NCBI GenBank assembly: GCA_026984935.1
Contig: JALSRD010000064.1
Coordinates: 1-51,609, forward strand
Origin: Desulfobacterales bacterium
Lineage (GTDB): Bacteria; Desulfobacterota; Desulfobacteria; Desulfobacterales; JALSRD01
DNA: 51,609 nucleotides
Direction of reading: 5' to 3'
In this document: piece after piece, positions 41,400 to 49,362 of the stretch
How positions within the stretch are numbered: the stretch's first letter is position 1
Layout of the letters: each line of letters starts with the position of its first letter
Translations under genes and position numbers: made by a program
Notes under the pieces: model-generated
What the model saw: the letters and a program-made list of their open reading frames with translations, nothing else
Told to the model about the DNA's origin: nothing
The model's database searches: none

Positions 41400-43310
41400 A
41401 TGGAAAGGCTCTTTGAACGCTTCAAACTCGGCAAACTGGATTTGAGCAACCGTTTTGTATTTCCGCCCATCAAGACCGGCTACGGCAACCCCGACGGAAC
41501 AGTAACGGACCGTCAGATCGCCTTTTACCGCCAGATTGCAGCCGAGGGGCCCGGCATCCTCATCATAGAGCCTGCCGCAGTGACGCCCGACGGCCGTGAA
41601 CACCCCAAACAGCTCAGCGTTCACCACACGGACAGCGCCCTACAGCTTAAAAAGTTGACCGACGCCGTACACAACTGCAATCGCAAGGTCTGCCTGCACC
41701 TGAACCATGCCGGCGCCGCTGCCAACCCCAAAGCTTCCGGCGGACCGCCCAAAGCACCATCTGCCATAACCTGTGCCACTTCCGGTCTTACCGCAGAAGC
41801 GCTCGCAGAAGATGAAATTGAGGTGATCATTGACGGATACCGTAAAGCCGCCGAAACCGCTGCGGCCGCCGGGTTCGATCTGATCGAAATCCAGGGTGGA
41901 CATGGTTATCTGGTTTCCCAGTTTTTAAATCCCAAAATCAACCGGCGCCGTGACGCATTCGGCCATGACCGCCTGACCTTTGCAAAAGCGGTGTTTGCCG
42001 CTGTACGGCAAGGGGCGCCGCACCTCCCGCTGATACTGCGCATCTCGGGAAATGAGATGTCGCCCGAATTCGGTGTCCCTCCGGAGGCGCTGGGGTCCCT
42101 TCTCGAACTGGCCCGCAAAGCGGGTTTTCTCGCCATTCACGTGGGCATGGGCAGCGCCTGCTTCAGCCCGCCATGGTATTTCCACCATTCCGCCCTGCCT
42201 GAAAAACCCCAGATGGAGGCCCTGGCCTGGGTGCGCCGGCAGACCCGGCTCCCGATCATCGCCGCCGGCAGGATGGGGCGGCGCCAGAAGCTGGCACAGG
42301 TCACGGAACGGAACTTAGCCGACTTGGTGGCCCTGGGCAGGCCGCTCATCGCCGATCCGGATTTTATCGCCAAGTGGCGACAGGAGAAAATCCACGAAAT
42401 CAGGTACTGCGGCTATTGCCTGCAGGGATGCCTGCACCGCGTGAAAAGCGGTCAGCCGCTGGGCTGCAACCTGAACCCTGAGCTCGGCCTGCCCCCACTG
42501 ACCCCTGCCCGGACGCCCCTGAAGGTGCTCATCGCCGGCGGCGGGCCGGCCGGCATGAGTGCCGCCAAGTATCTGAACCAGCGCGGCCATCAAGTCAGCC
42601 TGGCGGAAAAGCGGCCGCGTCTGGGTGGGCAGTACGCGCTGGCCTGGCAGGCGCCGGGCAAAGAAGCCATGCACGACGGCCTGGATACCCTGGCATACTG
42701 TGCACGTGCCAACTGCCAGTCGCTGATGCTGGGTAGACACGTGGATGCCGGGCTTGTCCGCCAGCTTCACCCGGACCTGCTGGTGTGGGCCACCGGTGCT
42801 ACACAGTTTGTGCCCCGGATTCCCGGACTCGCGGACCAGTACACCATGACATCGCTCGAGTTTTTCGAAAATGTCCGCGAAGTCATCGGCCCCCGCGTAC
42901 TCGTCATCGGTGCCGGCCGCGCCGGCCTGGAGATTGCCGAAAAGCTTGGCCTCGAAAAGTACGATGTCACGGCCACCAAACGCAGTGACCCCATCGGGTC
43001 CATGATGGAAATGATCACCAAAAATTTGATTCTAAAGCGCATCGCTGAAATGCCGCACGTCACCCTCATGCCGCACACCACGATAAAAGCCTTCGATGCC
43101 GACGGGGTGCGGGTCGAACAGGAAGGCAAGGCCCTGACGCTGCAGCCTTTCCAGACCGTCATTCTGGCATCGGGCCTGCGCCCGGCGCCGGCGCCCGATG
43201 AGGAGATACGCGCGGCGGCCGCGCGCATCGAAGTTATCGGTGACGCCCGGCAGGTACAGGACATCTACAGCGCTGTCTTGGCGGGCTATGAGTTGGCGCT
43301 CAAATATTGA
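41400..43310 (+). CDS. 2,4-dienoyl-CoA reductase-type NADH:flavin oxidoreductase (636 aa)
   Basis: An old-yellow-enzyme TIM barrel at 1-350 (FVFPPIKTGYGNPDG, LHLNHAGAA, EIQGGHGYLVSQFLNP) is followed by the [4Fe-4S] motif CGYCLQGC with a later Cys (GCNLNPELG), then an FAD/NAD(P) domain (VLIAGGGPAGMSAAKYL and VLVIGAGRAGLEIAEKL). This is the FadH/trimethylamine-dehydrogenase architecture. Such enzymes reduce enoate double bonds of unsaturated CoA thioesters or other substrates using NAD(P)H, FAD, an Fe-S cluster and FMN. AGGAGG lies eight bases before the ATG; an in-frame start 129 bp upstream is rejected. It leads a plus-strand operon. Confidence 0.92.
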   Translation: MERLFERFKLGKLDLSNRFVFPPIKTGYGNPDGTVTDRQIAFYRQIAAEGPGILIIEPAAVTPDGREHPKQLSVHHTDSALQLKKLTDAVHNCNRKVCLHLNHAGAAANPKASGGPPKAPSAITCATSGLTAEALAEDEIEVIIDGYRKAAETAAAAGFDLIEIQGGHGYLVSQFLNPKINRRRDAFGHDRLTFAKAVFAAVRQGAPHLPLILRISGNEMSPEFGVPPEALGSLLELARKAGFLAIHVGMGSACFSPPWYFHHSALPEKPQMEALAWVRRQTRLPIIAAGRMGRRQKLAQVTERNLADLVALGRPLIADPDFIAKWRQEKIHEIRYCGYCLQGCLHRVKSGQPLGCNLNPELGLPPLTPARTPLKVLIAGGGPAGMSAAKYLNQRGHQVSLAEKRPRLGGQYALAWQAPGKEAMHDGLDTLAYCARANCQSLMLGRHVDAGLVRQLHPDLLVWATGATQFVPRIPGLADQYTMTSLEFFENVREVIGPRVLVIGAGRAGLEIAEKLGLEKYDVTATKRSDPIGSMMEMITKNLILKRIAEMPHVTLMPHTTIKAFDADGVRVEQEGKALTLQPFQTVILASGLRPAPAPDEEIRAAAARIEVIGDARQVQDIYSAVLAGYELALKY

Positions 43311-43359
43311 TCCTGCGGATTGCGCCCTGCTTTGCACTCACTTATAAGGGATTACGGCC

Positions 43360-44016
43360 ATGAGCAAAATTTCTTTCCAAGACATTGCCATTGTTTCCTG
43401 CGGCACGCTCAGCATGGAATTGATGCATTTGAAAACAGAGGGCTTTCTCGACACGGAGCATCTTTTGTTCAGTACACCGGGTCTGCACCAGGACATTCAG
43501 GAGCTGGAACACCAGCTCGTGGCAAACATTGAAAAAGGCAAGGCCGTCGCCGGACGTGTCCTGGTGGTGTACGGCGGAAAATTCTGCTATGTCAATGCCG
43601 ATGAGCCCACGCGCACCATGCAGCAGGTCATTGCGGAGCAGGGTCCGGCGGTGGCCCGCATCGAGGCCACCCACTGCATGGACATGATCGCCAGCGAAGC
43701 CGAGCGCGAAAAAATCGCTGCGGAAATCGCCGGTGGAGAAAAGGTGTGGTGGATGACCCCCGGATGGGTAAAATTCCGCAAACTGGTCTTCAAGGGCTGG
43801 GACAAAGGTTTGGCCAACGAAAACTTTCCGCGCCACACCGGCGGCGCCATCGTGCTCGACGCGATTGGCTACCTGGACCGCTACATGGCGGAAAAGCCCG
43901 AAGAATTTCTGGAGTACTGCGACTGGATGGGCATTCCCATGCAGGCATACCCGGTAACGCTGGATCGCTTTAAAAGCCTGCTGGAAGCCCAGGCCCGCAA
44001 GCTTCTCGAAACATAA
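43360..44016 (+). CDS. DUF1638-family protein (218 aa)
   Basis: Matches the DUF1638 family: IAIVSCGTLSMELMHL, VLVVYGGKFCYVNADE, ARIEATHCMDMIAS, then a C-terminal WWMTPGWVKFRKLVFKGWDKGLANENFPRH segment over residues 127-156. The family is found mainly in anaerobes and methanogens near corrinoid methyltransferase genes, and its function is not settled. Conserved Cys and His residues hint at metal binding. No methyltransferase or corrinoid protein is visible here. AAGGGA precedes the ATG, 49 bp after the flavoenzyme stop, so the genes are probably cotranscribed. Confidence 0.85.
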   Translation: MSKISFQDIAIVSCGTLSMELMHLKTEGFLDTEHLLFSTPGLHQDIQELEHQLVANIEKGKAVAGRVLVVYGGKFCYVNADEPTRTMQQVIAEQGPAVARIEATHCMDMIASEAEREKIAAEIAGGEKVWWMTPGWVKFRKLVFKGWDKGLANENFPRHTGGAIVLDAIGYLDRYMAEKPEEFLEYCDWMGIPMQAYPVTLDRFKSLLEAQARKLLET

Positions 44017-44051
44017 AACCGAAGATTTCATTTATTCTATATAGGTGTGTG

Positions 44052-44423
44052 ATGACAAATGATTCTCATGGTGCGAATGGGAAACTCGATTCTCTGGAAC
44101 AACGCCCCCTGGACCTGCCTTTTTGCAATCTCACCATCCGGCTGAATGCAGCCGGCGCCAAGGCAACCGCCTGGCTGGCATGCAAAATGGCCGAACGGCA
44201 TGCCTCGGCCATCGAACTGCACCACCAGTACGCCCGCCGCTGCGCCGCATTTCTAACCGGCAACCTGGCGGCCCAATGCCCTGATGAGCGCCAGAAGCTC
44301 CTGGTCTTCGAAATTTTCCTGGACCGTGTGACCCACTGGATCAACCGGGTTTACGGGTGCTGCCTGGAAGAGATGGACTGGAGCCTCTTTAACGATGTGG
44401 CCGGCGAGCTCAGGCCGCTTTGA
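44052..44423 (+). CDS. Uncharacterised protein (123 aa)
   Basis: A soluble, mostly helical protein with no recognised family (CNLTIRLNAAGAKATAWLACKMAERHASAIELHHQY spanning residues 25-60, then LVFEIFLDRVTHWINRVYGCCLEEMDW). It holds five cysteines and several His residues. AGGTG precedes the ATG; a GTG immediately upstream is an equivalent start. Located between the DUF1638 gene and the second flavoprotein on the same strand, it is likely cotranscribed with them. Confidence 0.6.
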   Translation: MTNDSHGANGKLDSLEQRPLDLPFCNLTIRLNAAGAKATAWLACKMAERHASAIELHHQYARRCAAFLTGNLAAQCPDERQKLLVFEIFLDRVTHWINRVYGCCLEEMDWSLFNDVAGELRPL

Positions 44424-44475
44424 AAATTTGCGCGCTTACGCGCTCATGTACAATTTTAATGCGAGGTGTAGATAC

Positions 44476-45807
44476 ATGGAAAAACGTGATGTCGTAATCA
44501 TCGGCGGAGGGCCGGCCGGCCGGGTGGCGGTGCATACCCTGCACGCCGGCAACCCGGGTCTTTCGATCGCCCTGATCAAGGATGAAGCCATTAATGTCAA
44601 CCGCTGCGCCGTACCCTACGGCATCCCCATGACAGTGCCCTTGGAAAAATTTCAGATTCCCAATTCACTGGTGACCGATTTCGGTGCAGAACTGATCATT
44701 GATCGGGTCAAAAATGTGGATACCCAGAAACAGACTGTCCATACCGACAGCGGAAAATCTTTGGGCTATCGCGATCTGGTGCTGGCTACGGGAGCACGTC
44801 CGGTCATCCCCCCCCTGCCCGGCGCTGACCTGCCGCTGATCACACCGGTGCGCTATCTCAGCGACCTGTCCCGACTGAAAGCGTTTGCCGCCGCCGGACA
44901 GCGGGCCGTGGTCGTAGGCGGCGGCTATATCGGCATTGAAGTGGCGGTGGAGCTCCGCCGTATCGGCATCGAAGTCAGTGTTGTGGAGATGCTGCCCAAC
45001 ATCATGATGGAGACGACTGAACCGGAGTTCATCGCCGACATCGAAAACAGGCTCGTCGCCAACCATGTCCGGCTGCTCACCGGTACAAAGGTCGCATCTT
45101 TCGAGCAGCCATCCAAACATGAAATCGTCGTTCATCTCGCAGGGGGGCACACGGTAACGGCCGATTTCGTGGTGCTTTCGGTGGGTGTGGCGCTAAATAC
45201 AGAACTCGCTGCGGCGGCCGGCCTCAAAACCAGCCGCCTGGGCGTCTGGACGGATGATTTCCTGCAAACCTCTGCACCGCATGTTTATGCCAGCGGCGAC
45301 TGTGTCGAAAAACGTTCTTTCATCACCGGCAAACCCTGCCGCGGCGAATTTGGGACCAACGCCGTTTTTATGTCTAAAATTGTCGGCCAGAACATCCTGG
45401 GCAAGAAAAAGCGCTTTCCGGGGGTTGTCAACGCCAACGCCACTTCGGTTTTCGGCTGGAGCCTGGGCCAGGCGGGACTGACCGAACACATGGCCGACGA
45501 TGCCGGCATACGGGTTGTCACCGGCATGTCGCAGGTACCGGACAAGTATCCCATGATGGATGGTGTGGCCCCGGTGCATACCAAGCTTATTTTCAATGGC
45601 GATACACGCAAGTTGATCGGCGGATGTATCCTGCGCAAAGGGGTTGGGGCGGCCCAGTGCGCCGATTTCGTTTCCCTTGCCATTCAAATGGGGGCTACGG
45701 TGGACGACCTGTTGGTTTTCCAGTATGCCACGCACCCCGAGCAGGCCGCCAAACCCTCACATAACATCTTTACGGTCGCCGCCAAGGATGCCATCGGCCG
45801 AATGTGA
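44476..45807 (+). CDS. CoA-disulfide reductase / NADH oxidase-like flavoprotein (443 aa)
   Basis: A class III pyridine-nucleotide-disulfide oxidoreductase: FAD site VVIIGGGPAGRVAVHTL, likely redox cysteine in NVNRCAVPYGIPMTV, NAD site AVVVGGGYIGIEVAVEL, FAD contact ASGDCVEKR, and a dimerisation domain from about 330. It lacks the rhodanese domain of the paralogue at 27819-29546, and its active-site surroundings differ (RCAVPYG versus GCGIPYY). Possible substrates are CoA disulfides, polysulfide or other low-molecular thiols with NAD(P)H. A GAGGTG ribosome-binding site precedes the ATG. It ends the plus-strand operon and converges with the pseudo-receiver gene. Confidence 0.88.
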   Translation: MEKRDVVIIGGGPAGRVAVHTLHAGNPGLSIALIKDEAINVNRCAVPYGIPMTVPLEKFQIPNSLVTDFGAELIIDRVKNVDTQKQTVHTDSGKSLGYRDLVLATGARPVIPPLPGADLPLITPVRYLSDLSRLKAFAAAGQRAVVVGGGYIGIEVAVELRRIGIEVSVVEMLPNIMMETTEPEFIADIENRLVANHVRLLTGTKVASFEQPSKHEIVVHLAGGHTVTADFVVLSVGVALNTELAAAAGLKTSRLGVWTDDFLQTSAPHVYASGDCVEKRSFITGKPCRGEFGTNAVFMSKIVGQNILGKKKRFPGVVNANATSVFGWSLGQAGLTEHMADDAGIRVVTGMSQVPDKYPMMDGVAPVHTKLIFNGDTRKLIGGCILRKGVGAAQCADFVSLAIQMGATVDDLLVFQYATHPEQAAKPSHNIFTVAAKDAIGRM

Positions 45808-45965
45808 CTGCCCGGCGGAATAAGGCGGGCCGGCAAGGCGTTTTGCCGACCCTGTCTCTGGCCATGTTTGGGAGCCTGGAGAGCAAGAATTGCTCGGGAC
45901 TGTTTGGCGCTTCTGTCTGCTCATGCCGGCGTCTGAGACCCGACACCGGGCAGGCTACGCGCACT

Positions 45966-46349
45966 TTACGCCATATCGCTGCTTCCAAGCACCTGCCGCA
46001 ACCGGTTGATCACCTGGCGGGCATCCTCCGGCCCCGGCGGATCGGGCAGCGGCGGCATCACGCCCAGACCCTCGCTGGCCTCGTGAAACGCCTCGGCCGA
46101 CAGCGAGCTGACCACAGCCGTATGGATCATGGCATTGATCTTGAGCAGCGCGACCACCAGTTCGAGGGCTTGCATGTCCGGCAGCGCGCGGTCGATAATC
46201 ACCAGCTGGGGCGGATTCGAGCGTGCCTTTTCCAGCGCATCCGCAGCGCTGCCCACCACCCGCACATGCACATCGTCACTTTCGGCCAGCCCGTCCACAA
46301 AAGGCCCCAGCAAGTCCGCGCGTCCAGTTGCCAGCAGAACTTCCGGCAT
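45966..46349 (-). CDS. Receiver-like protein with degenerate site (127 aa)
   Basis: The fold resembles a response-regulator receiver: VLLATGRADLLGPFVDGL, LVIIDRALPDMQALELVVAL, TAVVSSLS. The likely phosphoacceptor Asp is retained in VIIDRALPD. The N-terminal acidic pair is missing (ATGRAD instead of DDE), and the conserved Lys near the end is replaced by a proline-rich segment. It is therefore probably a pseudo-receiver acting by binding. GGGAGG precedes the ATG; a 60-residue upstream extension lacks family similarity. It ends a minus-strand operon with two NifX-like and two MinD-like genes. Confidence 0.72.
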   Translation of the reverse strand: MPEVLLATGRADLLGPFVDGLAESDDVHVRVVGSAADALEKARSNPPQLVIIDRALPDMQALELVVALLKINAMIHTAVVSSLSAEAFHEASEGLGVMPPLPDPPGPEDARQVINRLRQVLGSSDMA

Positions 46350-46422
46350 AATCCGCCTCCCTTCAAGGCCGTGCACCTTCTTGATTAAGATGCGCCGGAG
46401 GGTTTTTTTAAAAAGCGGTCGT

Positions 46423-46803
46423 TTACTGGCCGCCACCGCCGCCGCAGGTGTTTTCGGTACTGAACTGCTGCAGCTTGCCTTCGATGAAGGCCTGGGCCGC
46501 ATCGCCGACCGTGGGTGCGCCGCCGGCATAGTAGACCTGAATCCCCACCTGGTTAAACCCCATCAGGGGCCGGAAACCCATTCCCTGTGCCAGCAGCACC
46601 TGGACGCCGTTTTGCTGCAGGTGCTGAACGGGCGCCAGGCATCCCCCCTGTTGATGGGGCACGTTGGGCAGCGTTTTGATGCTCTTGATGGAACCGTCCT
46701 CCACCTCGATCACGGTGTACAGGTCACAGTGGCCGAAATGGGCGCCGAAAGGGGCCTCCAAACCACCGGGATGGGTGGACGGAATCGCAATCAGGGTACT
46801 CAT
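46423..46803 (-). CDS. NifX/NafY-type dinitrogenase iron-molybdenum cofactor-like protein (126 aa)
   Basis: A single NifX/NifB-C-terminal-like domain: AIPSTHPGGLEAPFGAHFGHCDLYTVIEVEDG across residues 6-37, GGCLAPVQHLQQNGVQVLLAQGMGFRPLMGF, and AFIEGKL. It ends in a Cys-Gly-rich tail (CGGGGGQ) typical of these small metal-cluster-binding proteins in anaerobes. Most such proteins lie beside MinD-type ATPases outside nif loci, as here, and probably carry or sense an iron-sulfur or molybdenum-sulfur cluster. AAGGAGGTT lies upstream of the ATG. Confidence 0.88.
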   Translation of the reverse strand: MSTLIAIPSTHPGGLEAPFGAHFGHCDLYTVIEVEDGSIKSIKTLPNVPHQQGGCLAPVQHLQQNGVQVLLAQGMGFRPLMGFNQVGIQVYYAGGAPTVGDAAQAFIEGKLQQFSTENTCGGGGGQ

Positions 46804-46910
46804 GGTTACAACCTCCTTGTGATACTAGTGTTTATTCGGTTGGTTGTGTTATTTAAGTTTATAGTTTGCTTTAACCAGCATGATTCCCGGTTCTGAAACT
46901 TCCATTTACC

Positions 46911-47258
46911 TCACCGGCCGCCGGAAAGGGTGATCTGGCCCTTTTGAAACTTCTCCACCGCCTCGCGCACGGTCATCCGGTCGCATTCCTGTCCCACCTG
47001 AATGCCGGCGGTTTTCAATGCATCAAACGCCTTGGGGCCCACACGGCCGCTCAGAACCACTTCGGCTCCGGCACCGGCGACGAGCTCGGCCGCCTGGTAA
47101 CCCGCGCCCCTGGACGCCGCCTGGGCACTGCCATTGTCGAGGTAATGCGTCTCCATCGTTTCGGTGTCGACGATCAGAAAGCCTCCGGCCCGGCCGAAGC
47201 GTGGATCCACCGCATCGTCTAGAGTCGGTCCTTCGCTACTCACTGCAATCTTTGTCAT
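46911..47258 (-). CDS. NifX-like dinitrogenase iron-molybdenum cofactor family protein (115 aa)
   Basis: A second NifX-like domain: KIAVSSEGPTLDDAVDPRFGRA, FLIVDTETMETHYLDN, AGAEVVLSGRVGPKAFDALK, then EAVEKFQKGQ. It lacks the Cys/Gly tail of its neighbour. The ATG at 47258 starts the first strand of the domain; the 37-residue upstream extension is not family-like. It lies between the MinD-like ATPase genes and the other NifX-like gene, so the four probably work together in assembling or inserting a metal-sulfur cluster. The target enzyme is unknown. Confidence 0.88.
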   Translation of the reverse strand: MTKIAVSSEGPTLDDAVDPRFGRAGGFLIVDTETMETHYLDNGSAQAASRGAGYQAAELVAGAGAEVVLSGRVGPKAFDALKTAGIQVGQECDRMTVREAVEKFQKGQITLSGGR

Positions 47259-47314
47259 TGCGCCCCCTGTTGCCTCTGGTTTGAGGAAAACTGACATGCG
47301 CCAGCATTCCATTT

Positions 47315-48199
47315 TCAGGTTTTTGAAACTTCGCTTCCATCGTGCAGCTGCGTTGAAACCGCTTGCCACAGGCCACGCACAGCAGTCGCCGCCGGACCGT
47401 CCGAATGTGCCACCAGGTTCTTGAGCGCCACCATGGCTGCAGTGACCTCCCGGTCATAGGGTATCCGGCCGACGCTGCGGATACCCTGCCGGGCGGCAAA
47501 AGCTTCGATCCGTTCCGTGATTGCGGGATTGATGTCATACTTGTTGACGCACACCATGGCCGGCACTTTCAGAAAGGCCGCCAGATTTGCCGCACGCTCC
47601 AGGTCGTGCAGACCGGAAAGGGTCGGCTCGCTGATGATCAACACGGCATCGGCACCGGTCAGGGCCGAAATCACCGGGCACCCGATGCCCGGCGGGCCGT
47701 CAACGATCAGGGTGTCCAGCTTCCTTTCTTCAGCCAGTGCTTTGGCTTCTTTGCGCAGCAGGCTGACCAACAGCCCCGAGTTTTCTTCGGCGATCCCCAG
47801 CCGGGCGTGCACCATGGGCCCCAAGGCGGTTTCAGACACAAACCAGCGGCCGCAGACTCTTTCAGGAAAGGCGATGGCTTTTTCGGGACAAAAGTGCACG
47901 CAAACGCCGCATCCCTCACATGCACGCGCATCCACGCGAAAGTCGCCGGAAACCGCTCCGAACTGGCAGCGCTGCAAGCATTCACCGCAACCCGTGCACT
48001 TTTCGGAATCGATGACAGCGATGTGTCCACCCATAAACTCGGTTGTCCGCCTAACCTCGGGGTGCAGTACCAGGTGCAGGTCGGCCGCATCCACATCGGC
48101 GTCCACGATAACCTTGTTTTCCGCCAAGGCAGCAAAACCGGCCGTAATGCTCGTTTTTCCGGTGCCGCCCTTGCCGCTGATGATGACCAGTTCTTTCAT
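47315..48199 (-). CDS. MinD/Mrp-family ATPase with inserted ferredoxin domain (294 aa)
   Basis: A deviant Walker A at the N-terminus (ISGKGGTGKTS), then an inserted pair of [4Fe-4S] motifs at about 65-110 (CTGCGECLQRC and CEGCGVCVHFCP), followed by the ATPase core with LIVDGPPGIGCPV. This architecture is known from anaerobes near NifX-like genes. By analogy with Mrp/NBP35 it may transfer iron-sulfur clusters with ATP hydrolysis. It starts 14 bp after its paralogue's stop and is about half identical to it by eye. Function inferred. Confidence 0.9.
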   Translation of the reverse strand: MKELVIISGKGGTGKTSITAGFAALAENKVIVDADVDAADLHLVLHPEVRRTTEFMGGHIAVIDSEKCTGCGECLQRCQFGAVSGDFRVDARACEGCGVCVHFCPEKAIAFPERVCGRWFVSETALGPMVHARLGIAEENSGLLVSLLRKEAKALAEERKLDTLIVDGPPGIGCPVISALTGADAVLIISEPTLSGLHDLERAANLAAFLKVPAMVCVNKYDINPAITERIEAFAARQGIRSVGRIPYDREVTAAMVALKNLVAHSDGPAATAVRGLWQAVSTQLHDGSEVSKT

Positions 48200-48213
48200 G
48201 CCGGCGCTTTTCC

Positions 48214-49047
48214 TTAGATGCGCGTTAAAATGTCCCTGTAGAGATCCCGAAAGGCGGTTCGCAGGCCATCGTCGGCGTCGACCGGCACAACCCCACGGGA
48301 ATAATTTTCGGCGATCTTGCGCTGATCGGGAATCTCCATCAGGATCGGAATTTTCTCTTTTTCCGCGTACCGCGCAACCTGCCGGTCACCGCTGTCACAG
48401 CGGTTGATGACGATACCGAAAGGCAACTGCATGCTGCGCACCGCCCCGACGGCCAGCACCAGGTCATTGAAGCCAAAGGGTGTCGGTTCGGTCACCAGAA
48501 CGACGAAGTCAACGCCCGTAAGTGCCGTAACCACCGGACAGGAGGTACCCGGTGGGGCATCGATGATCGCCGGCAGGTCGGAATTGTGCTGCGCTTTGAC
48601 TTCCTGGATCAAGGGCGGCGACATGGCCTCACCCACCCGCAGGCGGCCGTAGACCAGCTCAACGTTGCCTGCAGAGCCGCTGACCAGTTCACCGATTTCC
48701 CGAAAGGATTCGCTGATCGCCGCTTCGGGGCACACCATGAGACACCCGTAGCAGCTGTGGCACATCTCGGGAAAGGTCATCACGGTGTCTCCCAGGATCA
48801 TGATGGCGTTGAACTGGCATATCCGGCGGCATTTCCCGCACAGGTTGCAGCGTTCGGCGTCCACCTGCGGCACCATGGTCGTCACGCGCCTAATCCGGGG
48901 ATTTTCCGGTTTTAAGAAAATATGTGCATTGGGTTCCTCGACATCACAGTCCAGCAGCTGAACGGGCGCGTCGAGGCATACGGCCAGACTGGTGGCAACG
49001 GTGGTTTTCCCGGTGCCGCCTTTGCCGCTGGCAATGGCAATGATCAT
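48214..49047 (-). CDS. MinD/Mrp-family ATPase with inserted ferredoxin domain (277 aa)
   Basis: Deviant Walker A (IASGKGGTGKTTVATSLAV), inserted Fe-S motifs CNLCGKCRRIC and CHSCYGCLMVCP, and the ATPase motif IIDAPPGTSCPV. A switch-like DCDVEEPNAHIFL follows the P-loop. The ATG at 49047 begins the P-loop strand; an in-frame start 72 bp upstream is less likely. It is first in the operon and has a good sigma-70 promoter (49145-49118). The pair of paralogues may form a heterodimer, which is consistent with their adjacent coding but unproven. Confidence 0.9.
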   Translation of the reverse strand: MIIAIASGKGGTGKTTVATSLAVCLDAPVQLLDCDVEEPNAHIFLKPENPRIRRVTTMVPQVDAERCNLCGKCRRICQFNAIMILGDTVMTFPEMCHSCYGCLMVCPEAAISESFREIGELVSGSAGNVELVYGRLRVGEAMSPPLIQEVKAQHNSDLPAIIDAPPGTSCPVVTALTGVDFVVLVTEPTPFGFNDLVLAVGAVRSMQLPFGIVINRCDSGDRQVARYAEKEKIPILMEIPDQRKIAENYSRGVVPVDADDGLRTAFRDLYRDILTRI

Positions 49048-49117
49048 GATCGCATCTCTTTTGGCTGGCGCCGGTGGGCGGCCGTATCCGGTTTTGAGTA
49101 TAATCTCATAACTGACC

Positions 49118-49145
49118 AAGATAAGCGTTTCTTGCGGGGTGTCAA
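49118..49145 (-). promoter_or_regulatory. Sigma-70 promoter for the MinD/NifX operon
   Basis: On the minus strand TTGACA (49145-49140) and TATCTT (49123-49118) are separated by 16 bp, about 70 bp before the ATG at 49047. It lies in a divergent 315-bp region shared with the LivK promoter. Confidence 0.6.
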
Positions 49146-49239
49146 GGCAGCGATGGCAAAAAAAGTGCGCTTACGGCATCGACAATCGAGGCGGCCGAAA
49201 ATTTTGTTATCCACCCGGCATCTGCAGCATGAAAAAAGG

Positions 49240-49269
49240 TTGCATCGCACTAAAAATTTGTCCTATGGT
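49240..49269 (+). promoter_or_regulatory. Possible promoter for the branched-chain amino-acid transporter
   Basis: TTGCAT (49240-49245) and TATGGT (49264-49269) with 18-bp spacing, about 95 bp before the livK ATG. The match is moderate. Confidence 0.35.
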
Positions 49270-49362
49270 GACACGTCGAGTTGGCTCAGTGTCGTCCGAT
49301 GGACGCGCAGGCTGTCATTTTGCTGGTCTTTAACCCATATTTTCAACGGAAAGGAGGCGTCC

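Noticed and set aside
45808-45965. Terminators between the convergent genes
   Set aside because: Hairpins CGGCAA/TTGCCG and GAGCAA/TTGCTC exist but have no T-run, so I do not call them.
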